Positions 44,802-56,280 of a stretch of 64,000 nt of DNA are shown here, one piece after another. How positions within the stretch are numbered: position 1 is the stretch's first letter; each line of letters starts with the position of its first letter. Source of the stretch: Symbiodinium natans (taxonomy: Eukaryota; Sar; Dinophyceae; Suessiales; Symbiodiniaceae); contig CAJNDS010002224.1 in assembly GCA_905221605.1 (NCBI GenBank), positions 480,023 through 544,022 on the forward strand. The letters run 5' to 3'. The notes beneath the pieces are model-generated. The model was not told the DNA's origin. It did no database searches and saw nothing but the letters and a program-made list of their open reading frames with translations. The position numbers were made by a program, and so were the translations under genes.

Positions 44802-44870
44802 TTGCCCATCGTGCGCCAGCTTGTTGAGGAGCCGGTCGGGGTGCAGCAAGAACGGCGCCCGCAGGAGCAG
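44802..44870 (-). CDS. Candidate 69-bp exon
   Basis: GAGGTGCCCAG| to GGGCAA|GTGCATCC: 23 codons in phase 0, including APFLLHPDRLLNKLAHDGQ. Convergent arrays flank it; the plus strand is open too. Confidence 0.42.
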
Positions 44871-45439
44871 CTGGGCACCTCATGTGCTCTCAGGGCAGTT
44901 TAGGGTTTAGGGTTTAGGGTTTTCAGGGTCTAGGGTTTAGGGTTTAGGGTTAGGGTTTAGGGTTTAGGGTTTAGCGCCGCTCCCCGGCCCTCTCAACTTT
45001 GAGATTGAGATTGAGATAAAGCCATTGGGTTTCATATAAGATGTCTAGAGAGAAAGATACCCCAAGCCCCAAGCCCCAAGCCCCAAGCCCTAAGCTCTAA
45101 GCTCTAAGCCCTAAGCCTAAAAAACAGTTCTGACCGATGTGGGGGCTAAAGCCGGCGACGGGCTGCAGGAAGTTCTGTCCAGGAATGCAACACACCGGGG
45201 TTTCAACTTTCAGGGGTACAAAGAATACCTCTGAACTGCGAACAAAGCCCTGAAGCCCAAAACACCACCCTAAACCCTAAACCCCTAAACCATAAAACTT
45301 CAGGGGCAAGCTGAGGTCAACGAAGGCTAGCCCAAGCGCGACAAGCCGCTGTCAGGAAACCCGACAACCTAAACCGGGTTTAGGGTTTAGGGTTTAGGGT
45401 TTAGGGTTTAGGGTTTAGGGACGCACATAGTCGATAGAG

Positions 45440-45504
45440 TCATGGGGTCTGCAAAGCACAGGCGATGAGGAGGAGGACGATGGTGGCCACCAGATTCAGG
45501 AACT
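45440..45504 (-). CDS. Candidate membrane-segment exon
   Basis: After GTATAG| reads EFLNLVATIVLLLIACALQ, a clean transmembrane helix, then a TGA two codons on. The donor is unclear (GA or none). It lies in an intron-type position, with TTTAGGG left and CCCTAAA right, opposite to the other islands. Confidence 0.4.
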
Positions 45505-46846
45505 CTATACTGTAAACCCCTATAAAGCCCTAAACCCTACACCCCATAAAACCCTAAACCCTAAACCCTAAACCCTAAACCCTAAACCCTGAGCCCGTCG
45601 ATTCCGGGGGTGTAGGCCTCAGCTAAGCACCCGGCAGTGTGGGGTCACCGCGTAGGCGGCTGAGGAGATGCCTAGAGCGGAGGGGAGACTCCCGAGACGT
45701 CGGTGGAGTTTTGGTTTGGGGTCTAGGGTTTAGGGTCTAGGGTTTAGGGTTTAGGGTTTGGGGTTTGGGGTTTGGGGTTTGGGGTTTGGGGTTTGGGGTT
45801 TGGGGTTTGGGGTTTAGGGTTTAGGGTCTAGTCTTTCCCCTTGAATGGGGGCATTGACCAAAATCATGAGCACTTGTTGGGGTCGCTGGCATGACGGTAT
45901 AACCTCAAGCCTTTCCGAACCCCTAAACCCTAAACCCTAAACCCTAAACGCTAAACCCTAAACTCAAGTGTTTTACCCCCACCCTGAGGCTTCCATCATA
46001 AGCTACGGCCCTCAACAAAGCCCTTTTGGACTTAGGATTTAGGGTCCTTCATTTACTAGTTACTAGACCCAAGAGTATCCCAGGATTCAAAAGGGTGCCC
46101 TTTTTGGTTTACTCAGAACCTGATAAGGGAACCCAAACCGAAAACACAGGAATAAGGGCTTAGGATGGCCCTCAAAACCCCTCTGAAAAACACACAAAAA
46201 ACATTCCTGAATATGATCCGCTTAAACCCAATAGGGGAAACATACAATGTCCCAAGGGCCTACCTAGGCAAGTAGTATCCCTAAACCCTAAACCCTAAAC
46301 CTTAAACCTTAAACCCTAACCCCTAAACCCTAAACCCTAACCCCAAACCCCACTACTCTGGGTCCCTCATTGAGGGTCCGTCGTCGCAGCCTCCGTGGAC
46401 TTGTACGCCTGGGCCCCGCAGCAGGCCGGTGCTATACCTCGGCGGGTGGAAGGTTTAGGGTTTAGGGTTTAGGGTTTAGGGTTTAGGGTTCAGGGTTTAG
46501 GGCTGAGGGCTTAGCGTTCTGGGGTCTTAGGGGTCTCGGGGTTTTGGGGTTTCGGGGTTTTGGGGTTTTGGGGTTTTGGGGTTTGGGGTTCGGGGTTTGG
46601 GGTCTAGGCTTGGCGTCGTCACGTTGAGGGGGGCTGCGCCCCAGATCCCCACAGTCAACTGCCATGCCCAGACCCAGAAACCCCAACCCTAGTGACGATA
46701 GGTTCTCTAAACCATAGCCTGAAGCCTAAACCCTAAATTTCGAACCCTAAACCCTAGACCCTAAACCCTAAACCCTAAACCCTAAACCCTAAACCCTAAA
46801 CTTCGAACCTTAAAATCCTAAAGACCCTAAACCCACACCCAACACC

Positions 46847-46906
46847 TCAAGGGCTGCAGTGACACTCCCGCCCTTGGGCCCCGACAGACCACTCAACTCC
46901 AGGAAC
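46847..46906 (-). CDS. Candidate terminal exon, 19 codons plus stop
   Basis: After CCTGGGTTAAG| reads VPGVEWSVGAQGRECHCSP then TGA. Its phase fits the island at 47229-47334 upstream. Confidence 0.38.
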   Translation of the reverse strand, partial: VPGVEWSVGAQGRECHCSP

Positions 46907-47228
46907 CTTAACCCAGGAATCCAAGGATAATACACTGCAGCACCTTCTTTCATGGAAGGGTTTAGGGCTTAGGGTTTAGGGTTTAGGGTTTAGGGGTTTA
47001 GGGTTTAGGGGTTTAGGGGTTTAGGGGGTTTAGGGGCCCTACCGGACGCCTCCATTGTAACTAGTCCCTCGTTGGGTCGGCTTCGAAAATTGTACATCAG
47101 GGACGACCGCATATCCTAAGCCCTAACCTACATCCAAAACCCTGAACCCCTACACCCCTAAACCCGAAACCCCTAAACCCTAAACCCTAAACCCTAAACC
47201 CTAAACCCTAAACCCAAAACCCCTAAAC

Positions 47229-47334
47229 CCCGAAAGCTATGCCCATCCACTCGAGAATGATGGCAAGGCTCGACTGACAATGTTTGTCGTCCATGAACAC
47301 CAAGTCTGCGCCAGCAAGTGCCACCTTCTCCATC
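47229..47334 (-). CDS. Candidate 106-bp exon with strong 3' splice site
   Basis: A pyrimidine tract CTGCTCCCTTTCTCAG| precedes the exon, which reads MEKVALAGADLVFMDDKHCQ then SSLAIILEWMGIAF, ending TCGGG|GTTTAGGG. One base in, 35 codons, phase 0 out. It takes the two leftover bases of 47611-47669. Among the best-supported islands; family not recognised. Confidence 0.6.
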
Positions 47335-47610
47335 CTGAGAAAGGGAGCAGGATCAACCCTCAGCTTTGTAAGAACTATAATATCCCCTAAACCCTGAACC
47401 CCACACCCCACCCCCTAAACCCTAAACCCTAAACTACCCCCCAAACTCTATCCCTGTAACCCTCGCCATTGACATGTCTGCACTCAACACAGTTCATGAA
47501 GTCACCACTGTGCGCGCTCACATTCTCGGCCCTGTCAGTACTAGAAACCCTAAACCCTAAACCCTAAACCCTAAACCCGAAACCCGAAACCCGAAACCCG
47601 AAGCCCTAAC

Positions 47611-47669
47611 TGGTCGAGATGCTGCATTTGTAGATGCTTCTGGCTGAAGTTTGCGAAAGGGGCAGCATC
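47611..47669 (-). CDS. Candidate 59-bp exon
   Basis: CGTGTCAG|GAT to GACCA|GTTAGGG; reads DAAPFANFSQKHLQMQHLD with two bases left, which make Gln with the next island. Confidence 0.5.
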
Positions 47670-48767
47670 CTGACACGGAACCGCAGGGTTTAGGGTTTAG
47701 GGTTTCGGGCTTAGGGTTTAGGCCTGCAGGCTCTTGTGCCCTCAAAACCGTCCCTAAATTGAGACCCCAGAGCCCTCCTCAGGAGGTACCAGTCCCTCTG
47801 TAGGAGGGTCCTTGGAGCCTTAGGGCGTTTTTGGGTCTAGGGCCGAAAAAAGCCCTGCACTCTCACAACCCACGCATACGCCCCGAAAGCCCCAGACCCG
47901 CTAAAGCCAGGCGAAGGGACTGGATTGTTTATGGTTCGGGGTTCCGTGATGGGTTCACGAAGCAAAAGGTTGAGGGTTTTAGTGTTTAGGGTGGATTAGG
48001 GTTGCATTACAACCCGGAGCCCACAAAGGCTTGAAAAAAAATGTGAGCGTTGGAGACGGCGGGGCTGAAACCACGCACCCTTCAGTACACAGAGGGCCCC
48101 CTTTAGGAGTTGCGAGCTCTTGACTCTGGCTCTTTCTTAAAAAAAGAGGGCCCTTCCCAGCAAGCCTTAACTTCCTTTGTTTGGAAGGGGGAGGGGGTCC
48201 ACCCCGATTCCTAGACTCGTAGACTGTTTAGGGTTTTTAGGGCTTAGGGTCTAGGGATGTTTAGGGTCAACTTCAACATTGCAACGATCTTGAAGCCATG
48301 CAGCTGAGCCCAAGTCCTGGATCTAAATCCCAACACCACAACCACCGTAGACGGGGATTCTTATAAAGGGTTCCAAGCGAACCTAACCGAAGAGCAAACT
48401 AACACGGGAATAAGGGCGCTGTTATGGGTCGTCTTACCCAAAGTTTCCTGTCCTGATTGGCGGCAGATGCTGCGGCATGACGGTGCCCCAAGACAAAGTT
48501 CCAGCTGATCCCTCCCCCGGACAGTCGGGATTCCAAGCTTTACTTACTAAACCCTACTAAACCCTACGAAACCCTACGAAAGCCTACTAAACCTTACTAA
48601 ACCCTACTAAACGCTCAGCCCAAAACTGTAGGGTATTAGGGGTTAGGATCACAGAGTGTAGAGGTTCAAACTTAGCAGCCCTAAACCCTAAACCCTAAAC
48701 CCTAAACCCTAAACCCTAAGCCCTAAGCCCTAAGCCCTAAACCCTTAAGGTGCTCAGGTGCAGCTAC

Positions 48768-48815
48768 GCGGCATCCTCGAGGATGACAGTCCAGGCGGAT
48801 GCATTCGCGGCCAGC
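48768..48815 (-). CDS. Candidate 48-bp micro-exon
   Basis: CTTGTAAG|G then LAANASAWTVILEDA, ending GCCGC|GTAGCTG. Other frames of this island are open on both strands, so the frame is tentative. Confidence 0.33.
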
Positions 48816-48833
48816 CTTACAAGGAGGCTGGCT

Positions 48834-48972
48834 AGGGTTTAGGGTTTAGGGTTTAGGGTTTAGGGTTTAGGGTTTAGGGTTTAGGGTTTAGGGTTTAGGG
48901 TTTAGGGTTTAGGGTTTAGGGTTTAGGGTTTAGGGTTTAGGTGTTTAGGTGTTTAGGTGTTTAGGTGTTTAT
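48834..48972. repeat. TTTAGGG array passing into GTGTTTAG repeats
   Basis: About fifteen perfect heptamers, then four units of TTTAGGTG, a locally amplified variant. Confidence 0.9.
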
Positions 48973-49245
48973 AGGGTTTAGGGTAGTGGTTTAGGGTTCA
49001 GGGGCTCGCAGCCTGAACTTGAGAGTCGAAGGTTTAGGGGTTGAGGGTTTAGGCTTTGGGGTCTAGTTTCGGTTCAGGGTTTAGGGCTTTAGGGTTCAGG
49101 ATTTAGGGCTTAGGGTTTAGGGTTTAGGGCTTTAGGGTTCAGGGTTTAGGGCTAGGGCGTTAGGGTTCAGGGTGTTTAGGGCATTGGGGTCTGCATGGCA
49201 GTGCGTCCTTGAGGCAGGCCGATCTGCCGAAAGCTTAGAAGCTAC

Positions 49246-49290
49246 GCGCGCGGCGCGGCTGGATGTTGTGTACATCGGCACAAACCTTGT
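49246..49290 (-). CDS. Candidate 45-bp micro-exon
   Basis: GTTCAGGAG| then TRFVPMYTTSSRAAR, ending GCGC|GTAGCTTC; 15 codons in phase 0. Short and therefore weak. Confidence 0.33.
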
Positions 49291-49634
49291 CTCCTGAACC
49301 CTAAACCCTAAGCCCCAAACTTTAGGGCTTATGGCGTAGGGTTTCCGGTTTCGGGTTGTGGGTTCAGGCTCATCACTGAAACCCTTAGCCACCACCTTGA
49401 GCTTTGAACTCTCAACCCGGACTCGAAAGACAAAACCTAAATCCTAAACCCTACACCCCGAAACCCAAAACTCAAAACCCTAAATCCTGGGTGCTTGGCA
49501 ACAGCTGGTTCGCTAGGAGCACAAGTCCTAAACCCCAAGCCTTCCTCCTAAACACTGTATAAATCCTAACACCCTAAACCCTAAACCCTAAACCCTAACC
49601 CTAAACCCTAAACCCTAAACCCTAAACCCTAAAC

Positions 49635-49726
49635 CCTGGTGCCAAAGGCACTTCCACATCTCCTTGTGTCCGATGGAGCAGGCGAGGGCCGGATCGGCCA
49701 CCGCAGTTGCAGAGGGGGAAGCCAAT
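49635..49726 (-). CDS. Candidate 92-bp exon, frame uncertain
   Basis: CCCTCAG| to CCAGG|GTTTAGGG. Two minus frames are open: one reads ADPALACSIGHKEMWKCLWH, the other GFPLCNCGGRSGPRLLHRTQ. Only the second fits the phase of 50589-50653. Confidence 0.38.
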
Positions 49727-50044
49727 CTGAGGGTTCAGGGTTTAGCGTTTAGGGTTTAGGGTTTAGGGTTTGGGGTTTGGGGTTGGGGTTTGGGGGTTTA
49801 GGCTTTAGGCTTTATAGGGTTTACGGGTTTAGGGGTTTAGGGTTCAGGGTTTAGGATTTAGGGTTTAGGGTTCAGGGTGTAGGCGGTTTAGGAGTTTCAT
49901 GGCTTATGGAAGGTCTAGAGTCAGCCCTAGACCCCAAAACCTAGAGCTTTTCGGGTTTCCGGGGGGTCAGGACTAACTCTGCCAAGAGCCGAGGGGGCCC
50001 CAAGCCATAATTCAGACGAACGAAGACATGAGTGCTCCATGTCA

Positions 50045-50168
50045 TACAGGGTGGGGCCCCCTAGTTATAAGTAGAGTTATAAGGCCCCTAAATTGGGTTA
50101 TAAGGACCCTAAGTTAGCCCATAAGTCCCTTAACTACAGTTAGTATAGTAAGGGGGCCCCACCCCGTA
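50045..50168. mobile_element. MITE family B copy
   Basis: Same length and orientation as 18793-18916, with a few substitutions (right end ACCCCGTA). Confidence 0.82.
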
Positions 50169-50588
50169 GACAGGGGCTGAAGTGTTCAAAGATGTGTGTA
50201 GACACTATGACTCCTTGATACTTGCCTTCAACTACCTTCTATGAAACGAAAAACTTGCTTCTCCAATAACCCAGGGGGAAAAAGGTTCAACTTGAATATT
50301 CCTACTAAATCAGGAAACCCAAGAAGCCTAAAGTTCAACTAAAGGCGAGGTAAGAAAAAGCGCACGACAAGCCCAGCCATGAGTTGATCGCTTCTATTCT
50401 AGACCCATGCTCTCGACTGTGAGGCCCGGGCTTCGGGATTTCCGGGGCCGCTCTGTATGTGAAAGGCCTAGCTTCTGCTACCGAATCTTCGCTATAAGGA
50501 TTAAGTAGATCAACCGTGTGCTAAACCCTAAACCCTAACCCTAAACCCTAAACCCTAAACCCTAAACCCTAAACCCTAAACCCTAAAC

Positions 50589-50653
50589 CCTTGGCAGAAC
50601 TTCGGTGGGGAGCGGAACCAATCCCAGGCCTGTGCCAGTCTTGCTTTTCTTTC
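50589..50653 (-). CDS. Candidate 65-bp exon
   Basis: GACCTGCCAG| then KKSKTGTGLGLVPLPTEVLP, ending CCAAGG|GTTTAGGG. GTGLGL recalls the glycine box of histidine-kinase ATPase domains, but what follows does not fit. A competing plus-strand frame runs 75 codons from TTGGCAG|AAC (50598) to TGA (50825). Confidence 0.38.
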
Positions 50654-51145
50654 CTGGCAGGTCTGGACGGAAAAGTACCAAGATAACTCCTTTAAGCTTC
50701 AACCCCTACACTCCTCTAGCCGCAGAAAGCCCGTCTCAGAAGCCATGGGCGTGGGGTCAAAAAGTCATGGAAGAAGAGGACTGCTTGGGCGTTACAAAGG
50801 GCGGGAAAGCGACTATCTAGTGTGATGCAGCTGGACGCAGGATTTGACGCGTTGTTACATCTGAACCCTCGGTCGCGTTGAGTCGCAAGTGCATTCGCGC
50901 GCGTTTAAGGCTCAGGGGCTTCTTCTGGTACCTGATACTTTATCAACGACATGGAACCCCCCCCCCCCCAAACCAAAGGCTCTGGGCGTGTTTGACAACC
51001 GTCCCGGCAGCCTGCCCGAGAAACTTCAACCCTAAACCCTAAATCCTAAACCCTAATCCCTGAACCCTAAACCCTAAACCCTAAACCCTAAATCCTAAAC
51101 CCTAAACCCTAAACCCTGAACCCCGTAACCCTAGTGCCCCAACAC

Positions 51146-51212
51146 TCAAGGCCCCCTGCTTGCAGCAGGGCCGCTCGGACATCGGGAGGCGGCTCTGGCT
51201 CTCGAGATCTGC
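51146..51212 (-). CDS. Candidate 67-bp exon
   Basis: TCATAAG| then ADLESQSRLPMSERPCCKQG, ending TTGA|GTGTTGG. Its one leftover base makes Arg with the first two bases of 50589-50653. Confidence 0.43.
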
Positions 51213-51354
51213 CTTATGAGACCACGCACATTTCGCCACTGTATCGTGCGACATTCATGCAACCCTAAACCCTAAACCCTAAACCCTAAACCCTAAACCC
51301 TAAACCCTAAACCGGTGGAGATGCCTAAACCCTACTAACAAACCCTAGCTCTAC

Positions 51355-51431
51355 CTTGGGTGCCAAAAGACCTCGGTGGCAAAGTCCTGCGCGTTGAGGC
51401 CTTCCACTTTCACCACCGGCCTTCGCTCAGG
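51355..51431 (-). CDS. Candidate 77-bp exon with canonical donor
   Basis: ACCTGGAAG| then PVVKVEGLNAQDFATEVFWH within 25 codons, ending CCAAG|GTAGAGC. One of the most protein-like islands; family not recognised. Confidence 0.57.
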
Positions 51432-52207
51432 CTTCCAGGTTTTTAGGGTTTAGAGAGTTTAGGGTTTCTAGGGCTTTGAGTGTTTAGGGTGTTCAGGGTG
51501 TTTAGGGCTTCTAGGGCTTTAAAAAATTGGGGTTTAGGGGGTTTATGGGGTCTGCAGGGGTATATGGTTGCTAGTGTTTATAGGCTTTGTAGGGTCTATG
51601 GGATGTATGGGGTCTATAGAGTTTATAGGGTGAGGGTTGACCTAGACTAAACGACGTACGCTTAGGGCAGCGAAATATACCCGATGGTTAAGATGTAGTT
51701 CCTTTTCTCTTCCTACTTTTGGAAGGGTATATACAATCATCATATGCCCTCTAAGGTACCTAAGTAACCAAAGGGTCCATGAACCTGTACAGTATTTACT
51801 TGGGCCCTGAAGGGTTTCCCCTCCAGAGACCCTTAGAAGTATAGTCCTCTTCTTTTTAAGGATATGTTGGATTCTCTAGCTGGGTCCGTTTTTGCGCCAC
51901 CATATGGGGCTACTGTAGATGAGAACAGAGCGGTTCAGGGTTCTAAACCCACGAACGCCTCCTGACTCCTAGTTCTGTTTGGATGCATCCCAACCCTCCC
52001 TTTCGGGGTGGGGGGGCGTCGAAAGTTTACCGGAATACCGACTTTGAGCTGTTTGACGGCGTATGGCACCTTTGCCTGTAAAACATATATGCTGCAACTA
52101 CAGAGGCCCCAGCAGCCGCATCATGCGGGCAGTTCTCTAACTTATAGGGTCTCTTTTTCCAGTCCCCTACATAGTACGGCACCTTCTAAACCCCGAAAGA
52201 GAACCAC

Positions 52208-52273
52208 CCCATGTAGAGCCGGGGCGCAGGGAAAGCAGCTTCCGCAGCTCCGCCAGCAACTTCTCTGACATGC
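52208..52273 (-). CDS. Candidate 66-bp exon
   Basis: CAACAAG|GC then MSEKLLAELRKLLSLRPGST, amphipathic helix-like, ending CATGGG|GTGGTT. It abuts a repeated TCCCCTACATAGTACGGC motif also present near 62760. Confidence 0.48.
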
Positions 52274-52295
52274 CTTGTTGACTCATTTGGGAGAA

Positions 52296-52490
52296 AGGCT
52301 GTTTAGGGGTTTTAAGGGTTTTAAGGGGTTTAAGGGTTTTAAGGGTTTTCAGGGTTTTAAGGGTTCAAAGGTTTTAAGGGCTTTAAGGGTTTTATGGGTT
52401 TTAAGGGTGGAAGGGTTTTAAGGGTCTTAAGGGTTTCAAGGGTTTTAAGGGTTCAAGGGTTTGTAAGGTTTAAGGGTTTAGGGTTTTAGG
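52296..52490. repeat. TTTTAAGGG repeat
   Basis: About twenty units of GGGTTTTAA, a 9-10 bp relative of the telomere heptamer amplified locally. Confidence 0.85.
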
Positions 52491-53271
52491 GCCCCTCAGG
52501 ATTTGGAATGTCCCATTGAAAGCTACAAGTCCCAGAAAACCCGGAAAGCCCGACAAACACCCTAAACCCTAAGCCCGAAACCCTGAACCCTACAGGACGC
52601 CATGAACCCTATACGCGTCTAAGCCCCAAAATCCTGCAAGCCTCGTGTCAGAAGCATCTGGACGCCTTAAACCCTTGTTGGCACGACTCGGCCTAGATGC
52701 TATACAGAAGCCCAAAGGGGTTTGTGATAACGAAACTTAACAGTATAAGCCCTGCTTGTCACGTTTCGGCCACAACCCTATCACGTTTCGGCCACAACCC
52801 TACCAAATCTACAACCCCTAGTTCTGTCCAACATAACCCTGCATGAGAGAAACCTAAACCCAAACCTATAAACCTACGCCATAAACTCTACACCCCAAAC
52901 ACCCTAAACCCTCAACCCTCTAAACCCTAAACCCTAAATCCCGGCATAATACCCTAACCCTTAAACCCCTAACCCCTACACCCTAAATCCCCTAAACCCT
53001 AAACGCTAAACCCTAAAGCCCCCTGGTCTCCCGCCTCTCCTGCCCGAGTTGGTGAGGACTAGGACTTGCGAGATGGTCTGAGGCCTCCCGCACTTTAGGG
53101 TCTGAGGTTAAGGCTAAGGGTTATGCCTGAAGGCTTCTATGGGGGTTTAGGGTTTAGGGTTTAGGGGTTTAGGGGTAAGTTTGGGGAAACCTGAAACCTG
53201 CAATACTACGAGCCCCAAGATTTTGCCCTGGTCCCTGATTCACCCCTCACCCCTGACCGCCCGGCATCATC

Positions 53272-53387
53272 GGGGCCCCCTTACTATACTAACTGTAGTT
53301 AAGGGACTTATAACCTAACTTAGGGTCCTTATAACCCAATTTAGGGCCCTTATAACTCTACTTATAACTAGGGGGCCCCACCCTGTA
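53272..53387. mobile_element. MITE family B copy, reverse orientation, one end short
   Basis: Begins at GGGGCCCCC without the outer TACAGGGT, and ends GGGGCCCCACCCTGTA. Lies 199 bp past the stop of the cyclotransferase-like ORF. Confidence 0.8.
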
Positions 53388-53585
53388 GACCTGCATGACC
53401 ACCCCCTCGACCTGAGCTTCCGTGACCCTTCTTGGAGCGTGACTCCTTGGCAACCTGTTTTTTCAATGCCGCCGATCAGCACCATGGTGCCATGACAATG
53501 ACACCCTGGTCGTAGCATCAGTTCTCTCAGACTCTGCTTCTCGCTCACCTTAGTGATACGTGAATTACGTGAATGAGAAGCAGCT

Positions 53586-54425
53586 TCATCCACCAAAGCG
53601 CGTGGCCAAATGGGGTGGAGGTCGACTTTCCATCACCTCTTGATAGATGGTCGAGTCACTCAGATATTCGGCCAGGGTTGTAGTTCGATCGGCCAGATAC
53701 GTATCATGCCAGAAGGAGTCCCGGGCAACCCTGGCTCCTTCTACAACCAAAGAGTCCACAGAGGCGTCGGCTGCTTTTTCCACTGCCAACAAACAATGTC
53801 GCAAGTAAATGTTGGCGGGCAACAAACCAGAATCATGAGGCCAATGCCAAATGGTACCGGGAAAGGCGAGATTCGCATGATCCTTTGCCAACTGTGCCAA
53901 AACCTGGGGAGGCTGACGGTCATCCGCCGACGCCAAACAAATCACGCCCATTCCGTCGGGCGCTGGATGCTCTTCCTCCTCCTTCTCCTTCTCCACTTTC
54001 ACTGGTCGTAGTGGTTCCAATGGAAAATAGGGAACCGCGACAATGTCATAGGATGCTTCTCGTTGAACAAAGGCGGCCCGTTGCTCGTCGTCCAACTGTA
54101 CGTCAAAGGCTGCCACTACAAAGGACGACTCTGGTTTTTTGGGACAAGGTTCTGCCGACAGACTGGCCAATCTCAATGTGGTGTCGCCTGGACGTCCGAT
54201 GAGTCCTTGTTGCAGCAGAAAGAGGTGGGGTTGGGCAAAGACTCGGCGGTACCCTCGAATCCGAACATACCGAAAATTCGTCAAATGGGGAAATGTCAGT
54301 CGACTGGAAGCCTCACTCAGCAGGGCGCCATAGGCCAAAATAGTCGTAGTAGTGGCGCTTCCAGCTTGGAGAGCCGCAGGAAATCGCGCTGTTGTTGCTG
54401 CCGAAAAATCCTTGGAAGACTCCAT
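53586..54425 (-). CDS. Gamma-glutamylcyclotransferase-like (GGCT/AIG2-fold) protein
   Basis: Uninterrupted 279-codon ORF starting at ATG 54425; the frame extends 16 codons further to a TTG but is closed by a TGA just above it. Near the N-terminus ILAYGALLSEASSRLTFPHL matches the YGSLL-type nucleotide/substrate loop of the gamma-glutamylcyclotransferase fold, and FVQREASYDIVAVPYFPLEP, about 90 residues later, resembles the segment that carries the catalytic Glu in that family. Family members cleave gamma-glutamyl amino acids to 5-oxoproline, or act on related amides; the substrate here cannot be told. An acidic low-complexity insert (KVEKEKEEEE) separates the fold from a C-terminal half rich in Trp, His and Asp that I do not recognise. 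No introns, signal peptide or membrane segment. A family-B palindromic element lies 200 bp past the stop, with no telomere array inside the ORF. The coding call is firm; the family call is moderate. Confidence 0.72.
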   Translation of the reverse strand: MESSKDFSAATTARFPAALQAGSATTTTILAYGALLSEASSRLTFPHLTNFRYVRIRGYRRVFAQPHLFLLQQGLIGRPGDTTLRLASLSAEPCPKKPESSFVVAAFDVQLDDEQRAAFVQREASYDIVAVPYFPLEPLRPVKVEKEKEEEEHPAPDGMGVICLASADDRQPPQVLAQLAKDHANLAFPGTIWHWPHDSGLLPANIYLRHCLLAVEKAADASVDSLVVEGARVARDSFWHDTYLADRTTTLAEYLSDSTIYQEVMESRPPPHLATRFGG

Positions 54426-56280
54426 GTAATTGTTGTCGGATGCAATGGTCGAATGGGAAGGGCACACAAACAAGAGTCAGCAGAATGGGCGCGAAAGTTA
54501 ATGTGCGAAACTGTTGGTATCATCAAGCATGTGAAGGGCCTAAACGTTGCGGACTTCGACTCAGTGATGGTGGCAGACTTTTGTGGTAGGCTCACGTGAC
54601 ATTCGGCAACCACAGTCCTTAAGCGATGTGCAAAATCGTCCGGAAGCTTGCTCGGGAGTTGTGCTTTTATTTGGTGCCCATGGGCGATCGCATATCAGTA
54701 TGTGGACGACGAATGCTCAAAGTGCAGGCTGCAAAGTAGACGGCACCAGTTCTCTTGTCATAAGGATGGCACCGAAATGTTCATCCTAAACACGCTAAAC
54801 CCTACACCCGCAACCCTAAACCCTAAACACTGAACCCTGAACCCTAAACCCTGAAGCCTGGAGACTAAACCCTGAACCCTAAACCCTAAACCCTAAACCC
54901 TAAACCCAACGTAAGTAACTTCAAGTCGGCATATTTCAGGTTGAACAGTCACCCACCAGCTTGCAGGGCTTTAGGGTTTGAGCAATACAGAAGATACAAA
55001 CCCTGTTTCATACAACGCGGTTATGGGCATAGGCTCTATACGGTATAGGGCTTGGGGTTTAGGGTTAGGGTCTAGGGTTTAGGGTTTAGGGTTTAGGGTT
55101 TAGGGTTTAGGGTTTAGGGTTTCGGGTTAGGGTTTAGGGTTTAGGGTTTAGGGTGAAGGGTTTAGGGTTTAGGGTTTACGGCTTGGGGTTTAGGGTTTAG
55201 GGTTTTGGGTTTAGGGTTTAGGGTTCAGGGTTCAGGGTTTAGGGTTTAGTGATTAATTTAGGAGTTTGAAGAACACGGTTTAGGACTCGGCTTCGGACGC
55301 CTCGGATCTGCCGCGTGCGGGTTCTGAACAGCCCCAGAGGATGAGATCTCGCGCGAAGTGTCGGGTCCTGAAAACCCCCTATAAACCGTAAACCCTAAGC
55401 CCTAAAACCCTAAACCCTAAAACCCGAAACCCTCACCCTGAACCCTAAACCCTCACCCTAAACCCTAAACCCTCGCCCTAAACCCTAAACCCTCACCCTA
55501 AGTTTTGAGCCACTCTAGACCCCAAACCTGGAGTGCCCCCGAAGCCCCAAACAACCCTTAGCCAAACTACGCTAACCTCAACCACTGAAAGCCCCAATCC
55601 CAAGTCCTGTGCCTGAAGCAACCCTACACCCAAAAGTTTTAGGTAACCTCACACCCAAACCCCTGAACCTTGACTCTCATCCCCCAACCCAACCTAACTA
55701 GACTCCCCTTAGAAACGCAATAACCATAAACGCAACAGGAAGCATACTTCCCAAGCAGAATACAATCAAACTCTAAACTCTCAACCCTGATCCCTCAAAC
55801 CAAGGAATGCCTAGTTTGCACTCTCTCCGCACGCGTCCTGCCGCAGCACGCCGCATCATGTCCTCAACGAAGGAGAGCGAAAGCCGAGGTTCAGGGTTTA
55901 CAGTTGGGAGGGGGGAAGGGGGGCAGGGAGCCTGAACGCAATAGAACACACACACAGCATCCTTGTAAGCCACGAAGAACCATGACTCTAAAGCCTGAAC
56001 CCTTGAACCCTGGAACCCTCCCAAAGCCGAACTAAGCCCGGAAACCCGGCACCCAACCCTAAACCCTGAACCCCTAAACCCCAGAATCCTAAGCCGCAAG
56101 CATCCGAAGCCAAATCCTGACAGACACGACTTTTGGATCGGCACCTGCCTGCGCCCCCACACGCGCGAGGGTCTCAGCAACCGCAGGACATACCTCCCAC
56201 AAGAGGTTTTGGGTATGGAGGTGGTTTCGACATGTTCCCTAAACACTATATAATTAAACTCTAAACACTAAACCCTAAAC
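54426..56280. other. Upstream of the cyclotransferase-like ORF: repeats and one possible exon
   Basis: A long mixed TTTAGGG tract lies at 55060-55250. At about 55285-55367 a minus-strand island follows GGTTTTCAG and is open in two frames. Otherwise telomere-like. Confidence 0.45.

Noticed and set aside
50598-50825. Plus-strand terminal exon of 75 codons after TTGGCAG
   Set aside because: Open and plausible (VWTEKYQDNSFKLQPLH), but neighbouring islands read better on the minus strand; kept only as an alternative to 50589-50653.
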